Assembly: GCA_963714415.1 (NCBI GenBank) | Contig: CAVQOL010000014.1 | Coordinates: forward strand, 1 to 64,000 | Source: JAGXRK01 sp963714415 | GTDB lineage: Bacteria; Bacteroidota; Ignavibacteria; Ignavibacteriales; Ignavibacteriaceae | Direction of reading: 5' to 3' | Length of the DNA stretch: 64,000 nt | In this document: piece by piece, positions 48,231-56,526 of the stretch | How positions within the stretch are numbered: position 1 is the first letter of the stretch | Layout: every line of letters begins with the position of its first letter | Notes under the pieces: generated by a model | Told to the model about the DNA's origin: nothing | Databases searched by the model: none | Seen by the model: the letters and a program-made list of their open reading frames with translations, nothing else | Position numbers and translations under genes: made by a program

Positions 48231-48974
48231 ATGAAATTAAAAAATAATGTCCTACTCATGTTCTCACTCTTACTCGTACTCTCACTCTCGCCGAATAGTA
48301 TAGCTCAGCCGGATCGAAGTATCAATAACAAAGGTGTTGATGAGTTTGAAGCTAAGAATTATTCTGAGGCTGAGGCAAATTTTAAAAAAGGATTAGAAAA
48401 AGCTCCTGATAGTTTTGTCACAAATTTTAATCTGGGTGATGCTCTTTATAAACAGGAAAGATATGATGAAGCAATAAATTCTTTTCAATCTGCATTAGGA
48501 AATGCTAATGATGATCTGACAAAAGCGAAAGTTCACCATAACGTCGGTAACTCATTATTAAAGTCTAATAAGATTAAGGAAAGTATCGAATCGTATAAAA
48601 CTGCTTTAAAGTATAATCCTGATGATTCTGATACAAAGTATAATTTATCTTATGCACTTTCGTTACTGAATAACCAGGATCAGAATCAACAGCAGAATAA
48701 GGATCAACAAAATAAGAATGATAAAAATCAGCAGGATCAGCAAAACCAGCAAGATCAGAACAAAGATCAAAACAAGGATCAGCAAAATCAACCTCAACCG
48801 AAAGATCAGGAAACACAACAGGATAATCTGAAACAGCCGCAGCAGCAGGAAGCAAAAATATCAAAAGAAGATGCTGAACGAATACTCGAGGCACTTAAGA
48901 ACAATGAAAAAGATCTTCAGAAAGAATTAAGAAAGAAAACCGGCAAACCCGTGAAAACTGAAAAGGATTGGTAA
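48231..48974 (+). CDS. batC: BatC, TPR protein with Gln/Asn/Asp-rich linker
   Basis: A complete 247-residue protein: signal segment (about 1-25), two to three TPR motifs (about 35-140, e.g. NFNLGDALYKQERYDEAINS), then a low-complexity stretch of Gln, Asp, Asn and Lys (about 148-205) and a charged C-terminus. The layout matches BatC. The linker is compositionally extreme but typical for this family. The stop overlaps the start of batD by one base. Confidence 0.85.
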   Translation: MKLKNNVLLMFSLLLVLSLSPNSIAQPDRSINNKGVDEFEAKNYSEAEANFKKGLEKAPDSFVTNFNLGDALYKQERYDEAINSFQSALGNANDDLTKAKVHHNVGNSLLKSNKIKESIESYKTALKYNPDDSDTKYNLSYALSLLNNQDQNQQQNKDQQNKNDKNQQDQQNQQDQNKDQNKDQQNQPQPKDQETQQDNLKQPQQQEAKISKEDAERILEALKNNEKDLQKELRKKTGKPVKTEKDW

Positions 48975-50773
48975 TGATAAGGCAATTATTACTCGTATTG
49001 TTTTTATTTATCAGTACTAATCTGCTTGCGCAAAAATTTTATGCAACTGTAAATGAAAATAAAATTGCAGATACTGATCGCTTGCAGGTTACATTTACAT
49101 ACGAAGGAAAAGATATAAACAAGCTGAAGAATTTCAGTCCGCCTTCTTTCAAAGATTTCAGGATTTTTTCCGGACCTAATCAATCAACTAGTATGCAGAT
49201 CATAAACGGCGTTGTATCCTCTTCACTGTCCTATTCATACATTCTTCTTCCAAATACAACAGGTACTTTTAATATAGGCTCAGCATCGATTGAATATGAA
49301 GGTGAGAATTTTAAAACTAATCCTCTCTCTGTAAGCGTTGTTAAAGGAACTGCTAAACCAAAGGAAGAAAAAAACCAATCGGTTTCTAATGAAGAGATTG
49401 CTAAAAATTTATTTATAAGAACTACTGTTGATAAAAGACGAGCGTATCTTGGTGAACAGGTAACTGTAACTTATAAATTGTATACCCGACTAAATATCGC
49501 ATCGCAAATGTCGGTAAGCAAACTTCCGCAATATCAGGGATTCTGGGCTGAAGAAATTGAAACAAGCCAGAATATTTCTTTTAATACTGAAGTGATAGAT
49601 GGAAAACAATTCAGTGTTGGTATTTTAAAACGTGCTGCATTATTTCCTACTCAAACAGGAAAGCTGGAAGTTACCCCTTTTGAATTGAATGTCCCTGTTC
49701 GTCTTCAGAAAAAACGTAATCCAAATAATATTTGGGATGATTTCTTCGGCGATCCTTTCGGCAGGGGAGAGTCAATTGAATATATGGCAAAATCCAACAC
49801 TGTAAGAATTGAAGTTCTTCCTTTACCTGAAAGCGGAAAACCGGAATCATTCAAGGGTGCGGTTGGTAGTTTTGATTTTAATGTCTTCCTTGATAAGAGT
49901 GAAACAGTTACAAACGAGCCCATTTCTATCAAGATGAGAATAAAAGGAAAGGGGAATATCAAACTTCTTGAAATGCCTTCTTTCGAACTACCAGCAGGCT
50001 TTGAAAAATATGATCCCAAAATAAATGAACAAATAAATCGCTCGGGAACAATTTCTGGAATGAAAGAAGCCGAATATCTTTTCGTTCCAAGAATTGCAGG
50101 AGTAAGAGAAATAAAACCGATTGAATTTTCCTGTTTCGATCCTGCAAGAAAAAAATATGTTACGTTAAAATCACAACCATTAAAAATAAATATCGAGCAA
50201 GGATCAGAACCATACTCTGCTGATTATGCAGGCAAAGAAAATATTAGACAGATTGGTGATGACATTAGATTTATAAAAACTTCTTATAATGATATTGAAA
50301 AAAGAAAAGGAGTGATGATTTATCAACCCTTATTTTGGGCTTCTGTTGCATTACCGTTTTTTGTTTTAGTCGGTTTAATAGGTTGGAAAAAGAAACAGGA
50401 TAAGCTTTCCGGAAATGTTCAGTTGTTAAAATATCAGCGGGCACAAAAAGTTGCCCGATCTCGATTCAAGCTTGCTAAAAAATTGATGGAGGGAAGGAAA
50501 ACGGAACAGTTCTATGCTGAGTTATCACTTGCATTATTCGGATATCTTGAAGATAAACTGCATATTCCAAAAGCAGATTTTACAGTTGAACTTGCACAAG
50601 CTAAACTACGTAAGAGGGGAATTAATGAAGAACTCGTCTCAAAAGTTAAATCAAGTGCAGATAAAAGTGAGTTTGTAAGATTTGCTCCGGGTTCTAAGGA
50701 AAAAGAATCAATGCAGAAAATGTATGATGATTTTTCATCAATAATAATTGAAATTGAGAAACGGCTAAGCTGA
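48974..50773 (+). CDS. batD: BatD, large membrane-anchored protein
   Basis: About 599 residues. The ATG at 48974 (TAATG junction) gives a good signal peptide (MIRQLLLVLFLFISTNLLAQ) and is preferred over a TTG two codons upstream. Large periplasmic beta-rich domains follow (TFTYEGKDINKLKNFSPPSF; IRTTVDKRRAYLGEQVTVTY), then a membrane helix near 450-470 (PLFWASVALPFFVLVGLIGW) and a cytoplasmic helical end. This is the BatD (oxygen-tolerance) architecture. It likely bridges the Bat complex across the membrane (inference). Confidence 0.9.
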   Translation: MIRQLLLVLFLFISTNLLAQKFYATVNENKIADTDRLQVTFTYEGKDINKLKNFSPPSFKDFRIFSGPNQSTSMQIINGVVSSSLSYSYILLPNTTGTFNIGSASIEYEGENFKTNPLSVSVVKGTAKPKEEKNQSVSNEEIAKNLFIRTTVDKRRAYLGEQVTVTYKLYTRLNIASQMSVSKLPQYQGFWAEEIETSQNISFNTEVIDGKQFSVGILKRAALFPTQTGKLEVTPFELNVPVRLQKKRNPNNIWDDFFGDPFGRGESIEYMAKSNTVRIEVLPLPESGKPESFKGAVGSFDFNVFLDKSETVTNEPISIKMRIKGKGNIKLLEMPSFELPAGFEKYDPKINEQINRSGTISGMKEAEYLFVPRIAGVREIKPIEFSCFDPARKKYVTLKSQPLKINIEQGSEPYSADYAGKENIRQIGDDIRFIKTSYNDIEKRKGVMIYQPLFWASVALPFFVLVGLIGWKKKQDKLSGNVQLLKYQRAQKVARSRFKLAKKLMEGRKTEQFYAELSLALFGYLEDKLHIPKADFTVELAQAKLRKRGINEELVSKVKSSADKSEFVRFAPGSKEKESMQKMYDDFSSIIIEIEKRLS

Positions 50774-50775
50774 TT

Positions 50776-51534
50776 ATGAAATCACTTAAGTATATCATAA
50801 TAATATCTTTTATGTTTATCGCTTCAGCTTCTGCATTAAATATAAACGAAGTAATGACCAAGGCAAATGAATTTTATCGCAGTAACGATTTCGTATCAGC
50901 AATAAATGAGTATGAAAAACTAATTGGCGAAGGTTATCAAGGGACGTCTTTGTTCTACAATTTGGGTAATGCATATTATAGAATTGGCAAAATAGGTTAT
51001 GCAATTCTATATTATGAAAAAGCTTTAAAACTATCCCCGAGTGATGATGATGTGAAACACAATCTTGCTCTTGCTAATATGGGCACGATTGATAAAATAG
51101 AGACTCTTCCAAAGTTTTTTCTTTTTGATTGGTGGGAATCTTTCCTTGCATTCCTCTCTTTGCAAGGTTGGATTATTTTCACTTTAATAGTTTACTTCTT
51201 GCTTCTGGCAGCGATTGCTATTTATTTCTTTGCGGCACATATAGTCCAACAAAGAATCTCTTTCTTTTCAGGCTTAGCCATTTTAATAGTTCTAATAGTA
51301 TCCGTTTCTGTTGTAACAATAAAACTTAATCGTGAGAATAAAAGACTTGAAGCTGTGCTTGTCGAAAACACTGTCGTGGTAAAACTCTCACCGGATGAAC
51401 ATGGAAAAGACGGATTTGTAATTCACGAAGGACTTAAAATTCTTCTCGAAGATGAAGTTGACAGCTGGAAAAAAATCCGTCTACCTGATGGAAAAGTTGG
51501 CTGGATTCCCAGTAAATACATCAGGCAAATTTAA
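50776..51534 (+). CDS. batE: BatE, TPR and SH3-domain membrane protein
   Basis: A complete 252-residue protein: signal segment (1-21), TPR motifs (about 25-95, SLFYNLGNAYYRIGKIGYA), two membrane helices (about 133-155 and 165-180), and a C-terminal SH3-like domain (LVENTVVVKLSPDEHGKDGF, WKKIRLPDGKVGWIPSKYI). This is the BatE layout, closing the operon. About 100 AT-rich bases without features follow before the next gene. Confidence 0.88.
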   Translation: MKSLKYIIIISFMFIASASALNINEVMTKANEFYRSNDFVSAINEYEKLIGEGYQGTSLFYNLGNAYYRIGKIGYAILYYEKALKLSPSDDDVKHNLALANMGTIDKIETLPKFFLFDWWESFLAFLSLQGWIIFTLIVYFLLLAAIAIYFFAAHIVQQRISFFSGLAILIVLIVSVSVVTIKLNRENKRLEAVLVENTVVVKLSPDEHGKDGFVIHEGLKILLEDEVDSWKKIRLPDGKVGWIPSKYIRQI

Positions 51535-51631
51535 AAATATCTTTGAATTTTTGATTTTAACCACTAAGTATTATTACCTCCTCTTTTACTCCCTCATTGA
51601 TTCCAAACCTTCATCTTAATATCTTTTCACT

Positions 51632-52771
51632 ATGGATTCCAAGAAATACAACAACACAAAACTTGCTTTAAGCATCTTTGAAACAATTGCCGGTTTTATT
51701 CTGGTTTATCTTTTTATTGCATTAGAGTGGAGTATCAGGTTGGAAGAATATTTGCGGAGTTACACTTCATCTGATTATTTAGTATTTATTTTATTTGTAA
51801 TATCAGTTGGAGTTGCAGGTTCAATTATTTTCTTTCCTTTAAGTTTTTACTCGAGCTACATTCTTGAGCATAAATATAAGCTCTCAAACCAGAACTTGTT
51901 CAAATATTTTTTTGAAAAGTTAAAAGGATTACTTGTCTCAACTGTTATCGGATTACCGATTCTCCTTTTATTCTTTTGGGTGTTAAGAGAATTTGGCACA
52001 AACTGGTGGCTGCCGTTTGCAATATTTATGTTTTTTATATCGGTGGTTCTTTCACAAATCTTTCCGGTATTTATTTTACCAATTTTTTATAAGATAAAAC
52101 CAATTGAGAATGAATTACTTAAACAAAATATAAGCGAGCTTGCAAAAAATGCCGGACTGAAAGTGGAAAATGTCTATTCGTTTGATATAAGCAAAAACAC
52201 TAAAAAAGCTAATGCGGCTTTTACCGGACTTGGAAAAACAAAAAGAATCATTCTCGGCGATACTTTATTAGACAGTTACACTGAAAATGAAATTGAAACT
52301 GTTATAGCTCACGAAGTTGGGCATTACAAACACAAGCACATTACAAAAAATATTCTTATCGGAACGTTATCAAGTTTCGTTACCTTGTTTCTTATTGCAA
52401 AGCTTTATGAATCGTCTTTAGGCTTGTTTGGTTTTGATTCAATTAAACAGATTGCTGCATTGCCACTATTGACTCTATGGTCAATAATAATCGGCCTAAT
52501 TACAACTCCAATGGGAAATATTTTATCAAGAAAATTTGAATATGAAGCTGACAGGTATGCAATTAATGTAACAAGAAAACCAACTAGTTTTATCAACACA
52601 CTCGAAAAGCTAACAGAACAAAATCTTGGCGATAAAGAACCACATCAATTTGTTGAATGGTTTTTTTATAGTCATCCTTCAATTAATAACAGGATTTCTG
52701 CAATTAGAAAATTCTCAAATCAGATGAATATTACTGAAGAGCCAGAAATTCAACCCGGAGAGGTTAATTGA
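51632..52771 (+). CDS. M48 Ste24-type CAAX/zinc endopeptidase
   Basis: A complete 379-residue membrane metalloprotease with an N-terminal CAAX-protease membrane domain (about five helices) and the M48 catalytic motif AHEVGHYKHKH (about 225-235; HExGH with the third ligand Glu in FEYEADRYAI near 305). Ste24-type bacterial enzymes act in membrane-protein quality control. The ATG follows a pyrimidine-rich leader. It overlaps the plsC start by four bases and opens the run to kdsB. Confidence 0.9.
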   Translation: MDSKKYNNTKLALSIFETIAGFILVYLFIALEWSIRLEEYLRSYTSSDYLVFILFVISVGVAGSIIFFPLSFYSSYILEHKYKLSNQNLFKYFFEKLKGLLVSTVIGLPILLLFFWVLREFGTNWWLPFAIFMFFISVVLSQIFPVFILPIFYKIKPIENELLKQNISELAKNAGLKVENVYSFDISKNTKKANAAFTGLGKTKRIILGDTLLDSYTENEIETVIAHEVGHYKHKHITKNILIGTLSSFVTLFLIAKLYESSLGLFGFDSIKQIAALPLLTLWSIIIGLITTPMGNILSRKFEYEADRYAINVTRKPTSFINTLEKLTEQNLGDKEPHQFVEWFFYSHPSINNRISAIRKFSNQMNITEEPEIQPGEVN

Positions 52772-53472
52772 TTACCTACTTAAAAATATTTTTAATAGTA
52801 ATTCACACTCTCGTTTGTTCAATTTTTGGTTTGATATTCATTTTTATTGATAGAAGTTTTACTCTTTATCATTATATAGCAAAAATTTATCCGGGTGGAA
52901 TACTTTTAATTTCCGGGATCAAAATAAAAAGAACCGGACTAGAAAATATTGATAAAAAAGCGACTTATATTTTTGCCTCTAATCATTCTAGTCATCTTGA
53001 TATCACAGCTTTACAATGGGGAGTTCCAAATCGACTAAGTATGATATTTAAGAAAGAACTTGTTAAAATTCCTTTTTTCGGTTGGCAGCTATACCTTGGA
53101 CCTTATGTCGTGGTTGACAGAAAAGATCCTCAGGCAGCCAGGAAAAGTCTTGAAAAAGCGAAAAGAATTATGGATACGAAAAAAATATCCGTTCTCGTTT
53201 TTCCTGAAGGCACAAGAAGCAAAACTGGTGAAGTACAAAGCTTCAAACGAGGAGCGTTTTATCTGGCTGCAAGAAGCGGTTATCCAATTGTTCCGATTAC
53301 AATAAATGGAACTGCTAAGATACTGCCTAAAGGAACCTTTAAATTAAATAGAGGAACAATCTATCTTCATTTTGATAAACCGATTCCAACTGATGGAATA
53401 AAAACTAAACAGGATGAACTTGAATTAATGGAAAGAGTAAGAAACATTATCATTTCTAATAAAAAGGATTAG
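52768..53472 (+). CDS. plsC: 1-acyl-sn-glycerol-3-phosphate acyltransferase PlsC
   Basis: A complete 234-residue membrane acyltransferase. The catalytic HX4D motif is NHSSHLD (about 72-78), followed by a KKELVKIPFFG block and the substrate motif FPEGTRSKTG (about 144-153), with PIVPITINGT completing the four family blocks. The N-terminus has one hydrophobic segment. It acylates lysophosphatidic acid in phospholipid synthesis. The start is TTG at 52768 overlapping the Ste24 stop; gatC follows five bases later. Confidence 0.9.
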   Translation: MITYLKIFLIVIHTLVCSIFGLIFIFIDRSFTLYHYIAKIYPGGILLISGIKIKRTGLENIDKKATYIFASNHSSHLDITALQWGVPNRLSMIFKKELVKIPFFGWQLYLGPYVVVDRKDPQAARKSLEKAKRIMDTKKISVLVFPEGTRSKTGEVQSFKRGAFYLAARSGYPIVPITINGTAKILPKGTFKLNRGTIYLHFDKPIPTDGIKTKQDELELMERVRNIIISNKKD

Positions 53473-53477
53473 ATGTT

Positions 53478-53774
53478 ATGTCCGTAACTAAAAAAGATGT
53501 TGAAAAGATTGCACAGTTAGCAAGATTGAAATTCAATGATCAGGAACTTGATAGTTTTACAGATGATATGAATCGCATTTTAAGCTATGTCGATAAGTTA
53601 AATGAATTAGATACTGAAAATGTTGAACCACTTTCACATCCGAATGAAGGAGCAAATGTATTTCGTGATGATAAATTGAAAAAATCTATTCCGACTGATG
53701 AAGCATTGAAGAATGCACCTGATAGAAATGATAAATATTTTAAAGTCCCAAAGGTAATACAGGATAAGTCTTAA
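53478..53774 (+). CDS. gatC: Aspartyl/glutamyl-tRNA amidotransferase subunit C
   Basis: A complete 98-residue GatC, of normal length. The N-terminus VTKKDVEKIAQLARLKFNDQ and the central LNRILSYVDKLNELDTENVEP-like segment (MNRILSYVDKLNELD) are diagnostic. GatC stabilises the GatAB enzyme that converts Asp-tRNA(Asn) or Glu-tRNA(Gln) to the amide forms. The gatA and gatB genes are not in this window. The stop shares one base with the kdsB start (TAATG). Confidence 0.93.
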   Translation: MSVTKKDVEKIAQLARLKFNDQELDSFTDDMNRILSYVDKLNELDTENVEPLSHPNEGANVFRDDKLKKSIPTDEALKNAPDRNDKYFKVPKVIQDKS

Positions 53775-54565
53775 TGGCTAAGAACACTAAGGAAAAAATT
53801 CCAACTATTATTGGTATAATCCCTGCAAGATTTGCCTCAACCAGACTTATGGGAAAACCGCTGGCTGATATCGGCGGCAAACCAATGATGCAGCATACTT
53901 ATGAATCAGCTTTAACATCAAAACTTTTGCATAAAGTAATTTTAGCTGTTGATGACGAAAAAGTCTTTAAAGTAGCTCAAAGTTTTGGTGCAGAAGTTAT
54001 GCTTACTCCTAAAAATGTTCCAACCGGTTCGGATAGAATTGCGTTAGTTGCAAGAAAATATGATAATGCAGAAATAATTGTGAACATTCAGGGAGATGAA
54101 CCTTTTATTAGTGGGGTAATGATCGATCAGGCAATTGAACCGCTGTTATTTGATAAAACGGTTAATGTTTCAACTCTTGCAAAAAAAATTGATTCAATTA
54201 AAGAACTGGAATCACCTTCAATTGTTAAAGTTGTTTTTGATTATAAAAACTTTGCGATGTATTTCTCTCGTTCACCAATTCCTTACGTAAGAAATGCACG
54301 AAGTAAAGAAGAGATTTTTGAAAAAGCAGATATATTTAAACACATCGGACTATATGTTTATCGTAAAGATTATTTATTAAAATTTACACAGCTTGCACCG
54401 ACTGACCTTGAGAACATTGAAAAGCTTGAACAGCTAAGAATGCTTGAAAATGGATTCAGGATAAAAATTGTTGAAACAGAATATGATTCGTTTTCAGTAG
54501 ATACACCAGATGATCTTGACCGTGCAAGAAAAATTTATGAACTAATTAAAAATTCGAAAGACTGA
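53774..54565 (+). CDS. kdsB: CMP-KDO synthetase KdsB
   Basis: A complete 263-residue nucleotidyltransferase. The N-terminal loop IPARFASTRLMGKPLADIGG is the KdsB signature; VNIQGDEPFI, MYFSRSPIPYVR, HIGLYVYRKDYLLKF and VDTPDDLDRA follow in the standard order. It activates KDO with CTP for lipid A-core synthesis, which supports an LPS-bearing outer membrane. Next gene starts one base after the stop region. Confidence 0.95.
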   Translation: MAKNTKEKIPTIIGIIPARFASTRLMGKPLADIGGKPMMQHTYESALTSKLLHKVILAVDDEKVFKVAQSFGAEVMLTPKNVPTGSDRIALVARKYDNAEIIVNIQGDEPFISGVMIDQAIEPLLFDKTVNVSTLAKKIDSIKELESPSIVKVVFDYKNFAMYFSRSPIPYVRNARSKEEIFEKADIFKHIGLYVYRKDYLLKFTQLAPTDLENIEKLEQLRMLENGFRIKIVETEYDSFSVDTPDDLDRARKIYELIKNSKD

Positions 54566-54566
54566 A

Positions 54567-55526
54567 ATGAAAATACCATCAAAAGAGCCGCTTGCTTTAA
54601 TTCCAACTCCAATCGAAACAATTTTATTTCAAAATAAAAAATTCCTGATAAAAAGAGACGACCTCACCGGATGTGAATCATCCGGGAATAAAATTAGAAA
54701 ACTTGAATATTTGATTTTCGAAGCACTAAAGGAAAAAGCTGATGTAGTTATGACCTGCGGTGGTTCTCAGTCGAATCATGCCAGAGCTACAACTATTGCC
54801 GCTTGCAGAGCAGGATTAAAAACTAAATTATTTCTTTGGGGGAGTGAATCATCAATCCCTGATGGAAATCATTTTCTGAACATTATGTATGGTGCTGATA
54901 TAACTTATCTTACAAAACGTGAATACGATAATGTAAACGAAATTATGCAGAAGGAAAGAAAAGCTCTAAAAAGGAAAAAGAAAACTGCTTACATTATTCC
55001 TGAAGGGGGTTCAACAACAACAGGAATTTTGGGTTACATTGATTTTGTAAGTGAATTAAAAAAACAGGTCGATATAAATGAACTGAACGGAATTGTATTA
55101 GCTTGTGGAAGTGGTGGAACTGCTGCCGGAATTCTTGCAGGGCTTTCTTACTGTAAATCAGAACTTAAAATTTATGGCATAAATGTTTTATATGAGGAAT
55201 ATGAATTAAGAAAGAAAATCCTTAATCTCACTCAGGCTGCAATACTTGAGTTTAATCTTAACTGTAGAATGCGAAATGAAAATCTGATCATACTTGACGG
55301 ATACTCAAGGGAAGGGTATAAAAGCATCAACAAAGACAAACTTAAGCTGATGAAAAGTTTTGCGAAGGAAACCGGAATATTATTGGATCCGGCATACACT
55401 GGAAAGGCTTTTAAAGCATATTATGATAGGTTTTTGTTAAAAGGTAAAGGTAGTAAAAATATTTTTCTGCACACAGGAGGAATTTTTGGTATTTTTGGCA
55501 GAACAGAAGAATATTTATCTGCTTAA
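54567..55526 (+). CDS. PLP-dependent ACC deaminase/D-cysteine desulfhydrase family protein
   Basis: A complete 319-residue fold-type II PLP enzyme. The PLP-lysine segment is KRDDLTGCESSGNKIRKLEY (Lys in GNKIRK), followed by CGGSQSNHARATTIAA and the phosphate-binding CGSGGTAAGI. These motifs define the ACC deaminase/D-cysteine desulfhydrase group. Members degrade D-cysteine or related amino acids; the exact substrate cannot be read from sequence. It is cotranscribed with kdsB (gap of one base), with no evident metabolic link. Confidence 0.85.
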   Translation: MKIPSKEPLALIPTPIETILFQNKKFLIKRDDLTGCESSGNKIRKLEYLIFEALKEKADVVMTCGGSQSNHARATTIAACRAGLKTKLFLWGSESSIPDGNHFLNIMYGADITYLTKREYDNVNEIMQKERKALKRKKKTAYIIPEGGSTTTGILGYIDFVSELKKQVDINELNGIVLACGSGGTAAGILAGLSYCKSELKIYGINVLYEEYELRKKILNLTQAAILEFNLNCRMRNENLIILDGYSREGYKSINKDKLKLMKSFAKETGILLDPAYTGKAFKAYYDRFLLKGKGSKNIFLHTGGIFGIFGRTEEYLSA

Positions 55527-55593
55527 TTTATTTTGTTTGGCAGTTATATTGAAAATATTTTATTTTAAGTCATAAATAAAAGAAAGTTCTAAA

Positions 55594-56034
55594 ATGGATT
55601 GTATTTTTTGTAATATTGCCGCAGGCAATGCTGATACACAAGTAATTTTTGAGAATGAAAATTACAAAGCTTTCCTTGACATCAATCCGGTTAACTACGG
55701 TCACACCCTTGTAATTCCTAAAAAACATTATGATAATTTTCTAACGGTTCCTGAAAATGAGTTAAATGGTTTGGTAAAACTGACTCAGTTTCTGGCGGGA
55801 GTTATTAAACGTAGTTTGAATGCAGACGGTTTCAACATTATTTCAAATAATGGAACCTCTGCCGGGCAAAGTGTCTTTCATTCTCACTTTCATATTATTC
55901 CCCGATTTGATAAGGATTTTGCAATGAAACCTGAGACTAAAACTTATTCCGAAAATTCTATGAATGAGTATGCAGACAAAATCCGCTCATTCGTAACAAA
56001 GTATGAGGACTTGCTGAATGCAAAAGAAAATTAG
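55594..56034 (+). CDS. HIT-family nucleotide hydrolase/transferase
   Basis: A complete 146-residue histidine-triad protein. The N-terminus CIFCNIAAGN provides zinc-type cysteines, DINPVNYGHTLVIPKKHY follows, and the catalytic triad is HSHFHIIPR (about 95-103). HIT enzymes hydrolyse AMP-lysine or dinucleotide polyphosphates; the in vivo substrate is unclear. Its end overlaps the start of the cobalamin-binding gene by 17 bases. Confidence 0.9.
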   Translation: MDCIFCNIAAGNADTQVIFENENYKAFLDINPVNYGHTLVIPKKHYDNFLTVPENELNGLVKLTQFLAGVIKRSLNADGFNIISNNGTSAGQSVFHSHFHIIPRFDKDFAMKPETKTYSENSMNEYADKIRSFVTKYEDLLNAKEN

Positions 56035-56425
56035 AGTCTTAATTGCTAAAGCCGGTTTAGATGGTCACGACAGAGGTGCAAAAGTTATTGCAGCGGCACT
56101 TCGTGATGCGGGAATGGAAGTTATTTATACAGGTCTTAGACAAACCCCTGAAATGATAGTTGAAGCTGCGCTCCAGGAAGATGTGGATGTTATTGGAATA
56201 AGTATTCTTTCAGGAGCACATATGACTATTCTTCCAAAGATTAAAAAACTTATGGATGAAAAAGGATTAAATGATACCTTATTAACCGGCGGCGGAATTA
56301 TACCTGAAGAAGATATTATTAAATTAAAAGATATTGGGGTTGGCGAATTATTTACTCCGGGTGCTCCAACAACTGCAATTGCAGATTATATAAAGAAATG
56401 GTGCACTGCAAATCCACGATTATAA
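56018..56425 (+). CDS. Methylmalonyl-CoA mutase-type cobalamin-binding subunit
   Basis: A complete 135-residue B12-binding domain. The base-off motif DGHDRG (DxHxxG, His at 17) is followed by the SGAHMTILPKI loop and LLTGGGIIPEEDI, GVGELFTPGAPTT. This is the free-standing small subunit of acyl-CoA mutases such as methylmalonyl-CoA mutase (propionate and branched-chain metabolism). The large catalytic subunit is not in the window. The gene begins inside the HIT gene, which is typical of compact operons but gives no functional link. Confidence 0.9.
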   Translation: MQKKIRVLIAKAGLDGHDRGAKVIAAALRDAGMEVIYTGLRQTPEMIVEAALQEDVDVIGISILSGAHMTILPKIKKLMDEKGLNDTLLTGGGIIPEEDIIKLKDIGVGELFTPGAPTTAIADYIKKWCTANPRL

Positions 56426-56434
56426 ATAAAATAA

Positions 56435-56509
56435 TTATAATAAATTTTTGTCTTTTCCAAGATCAAATTTCGAAACATCTTCTTTTAAGATTTTCGTCTT
56501 ATCGTCCAT
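56435..56509 (-). CDS. Possible 24-residue small ORF
   Basis: The minus strand has an ATG at 56509 reading MDDKTKILKEDVSKFDLGKD and ending NKNLL-type residues at 56435. It starts about 18 bases after the kinase stop and has charged composition. It may be a real small protein, or the remnant of a longer gene. No ribosome binding site is clear. Low confidence. Confidence 0.25.
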   Translation of the reverse strand: MDDKTKILKEDVSKFDLGKDKNLL

Positions 56510-56526
56510 AAAATAAAAATCTATTA

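Noticed and set aside
48700..48850. Tandem DNA repeat in batC
   Set aside because: The Gln/Asn/Asp-rich linker is normal for BatC and the DNA units vary in length and sequence.
54567..55526. Assignment as true ACC deaminase
   Set aside because: Motifs fit the wider family; substrate-specific residues for ACC cannot be confirmed by reading alone.
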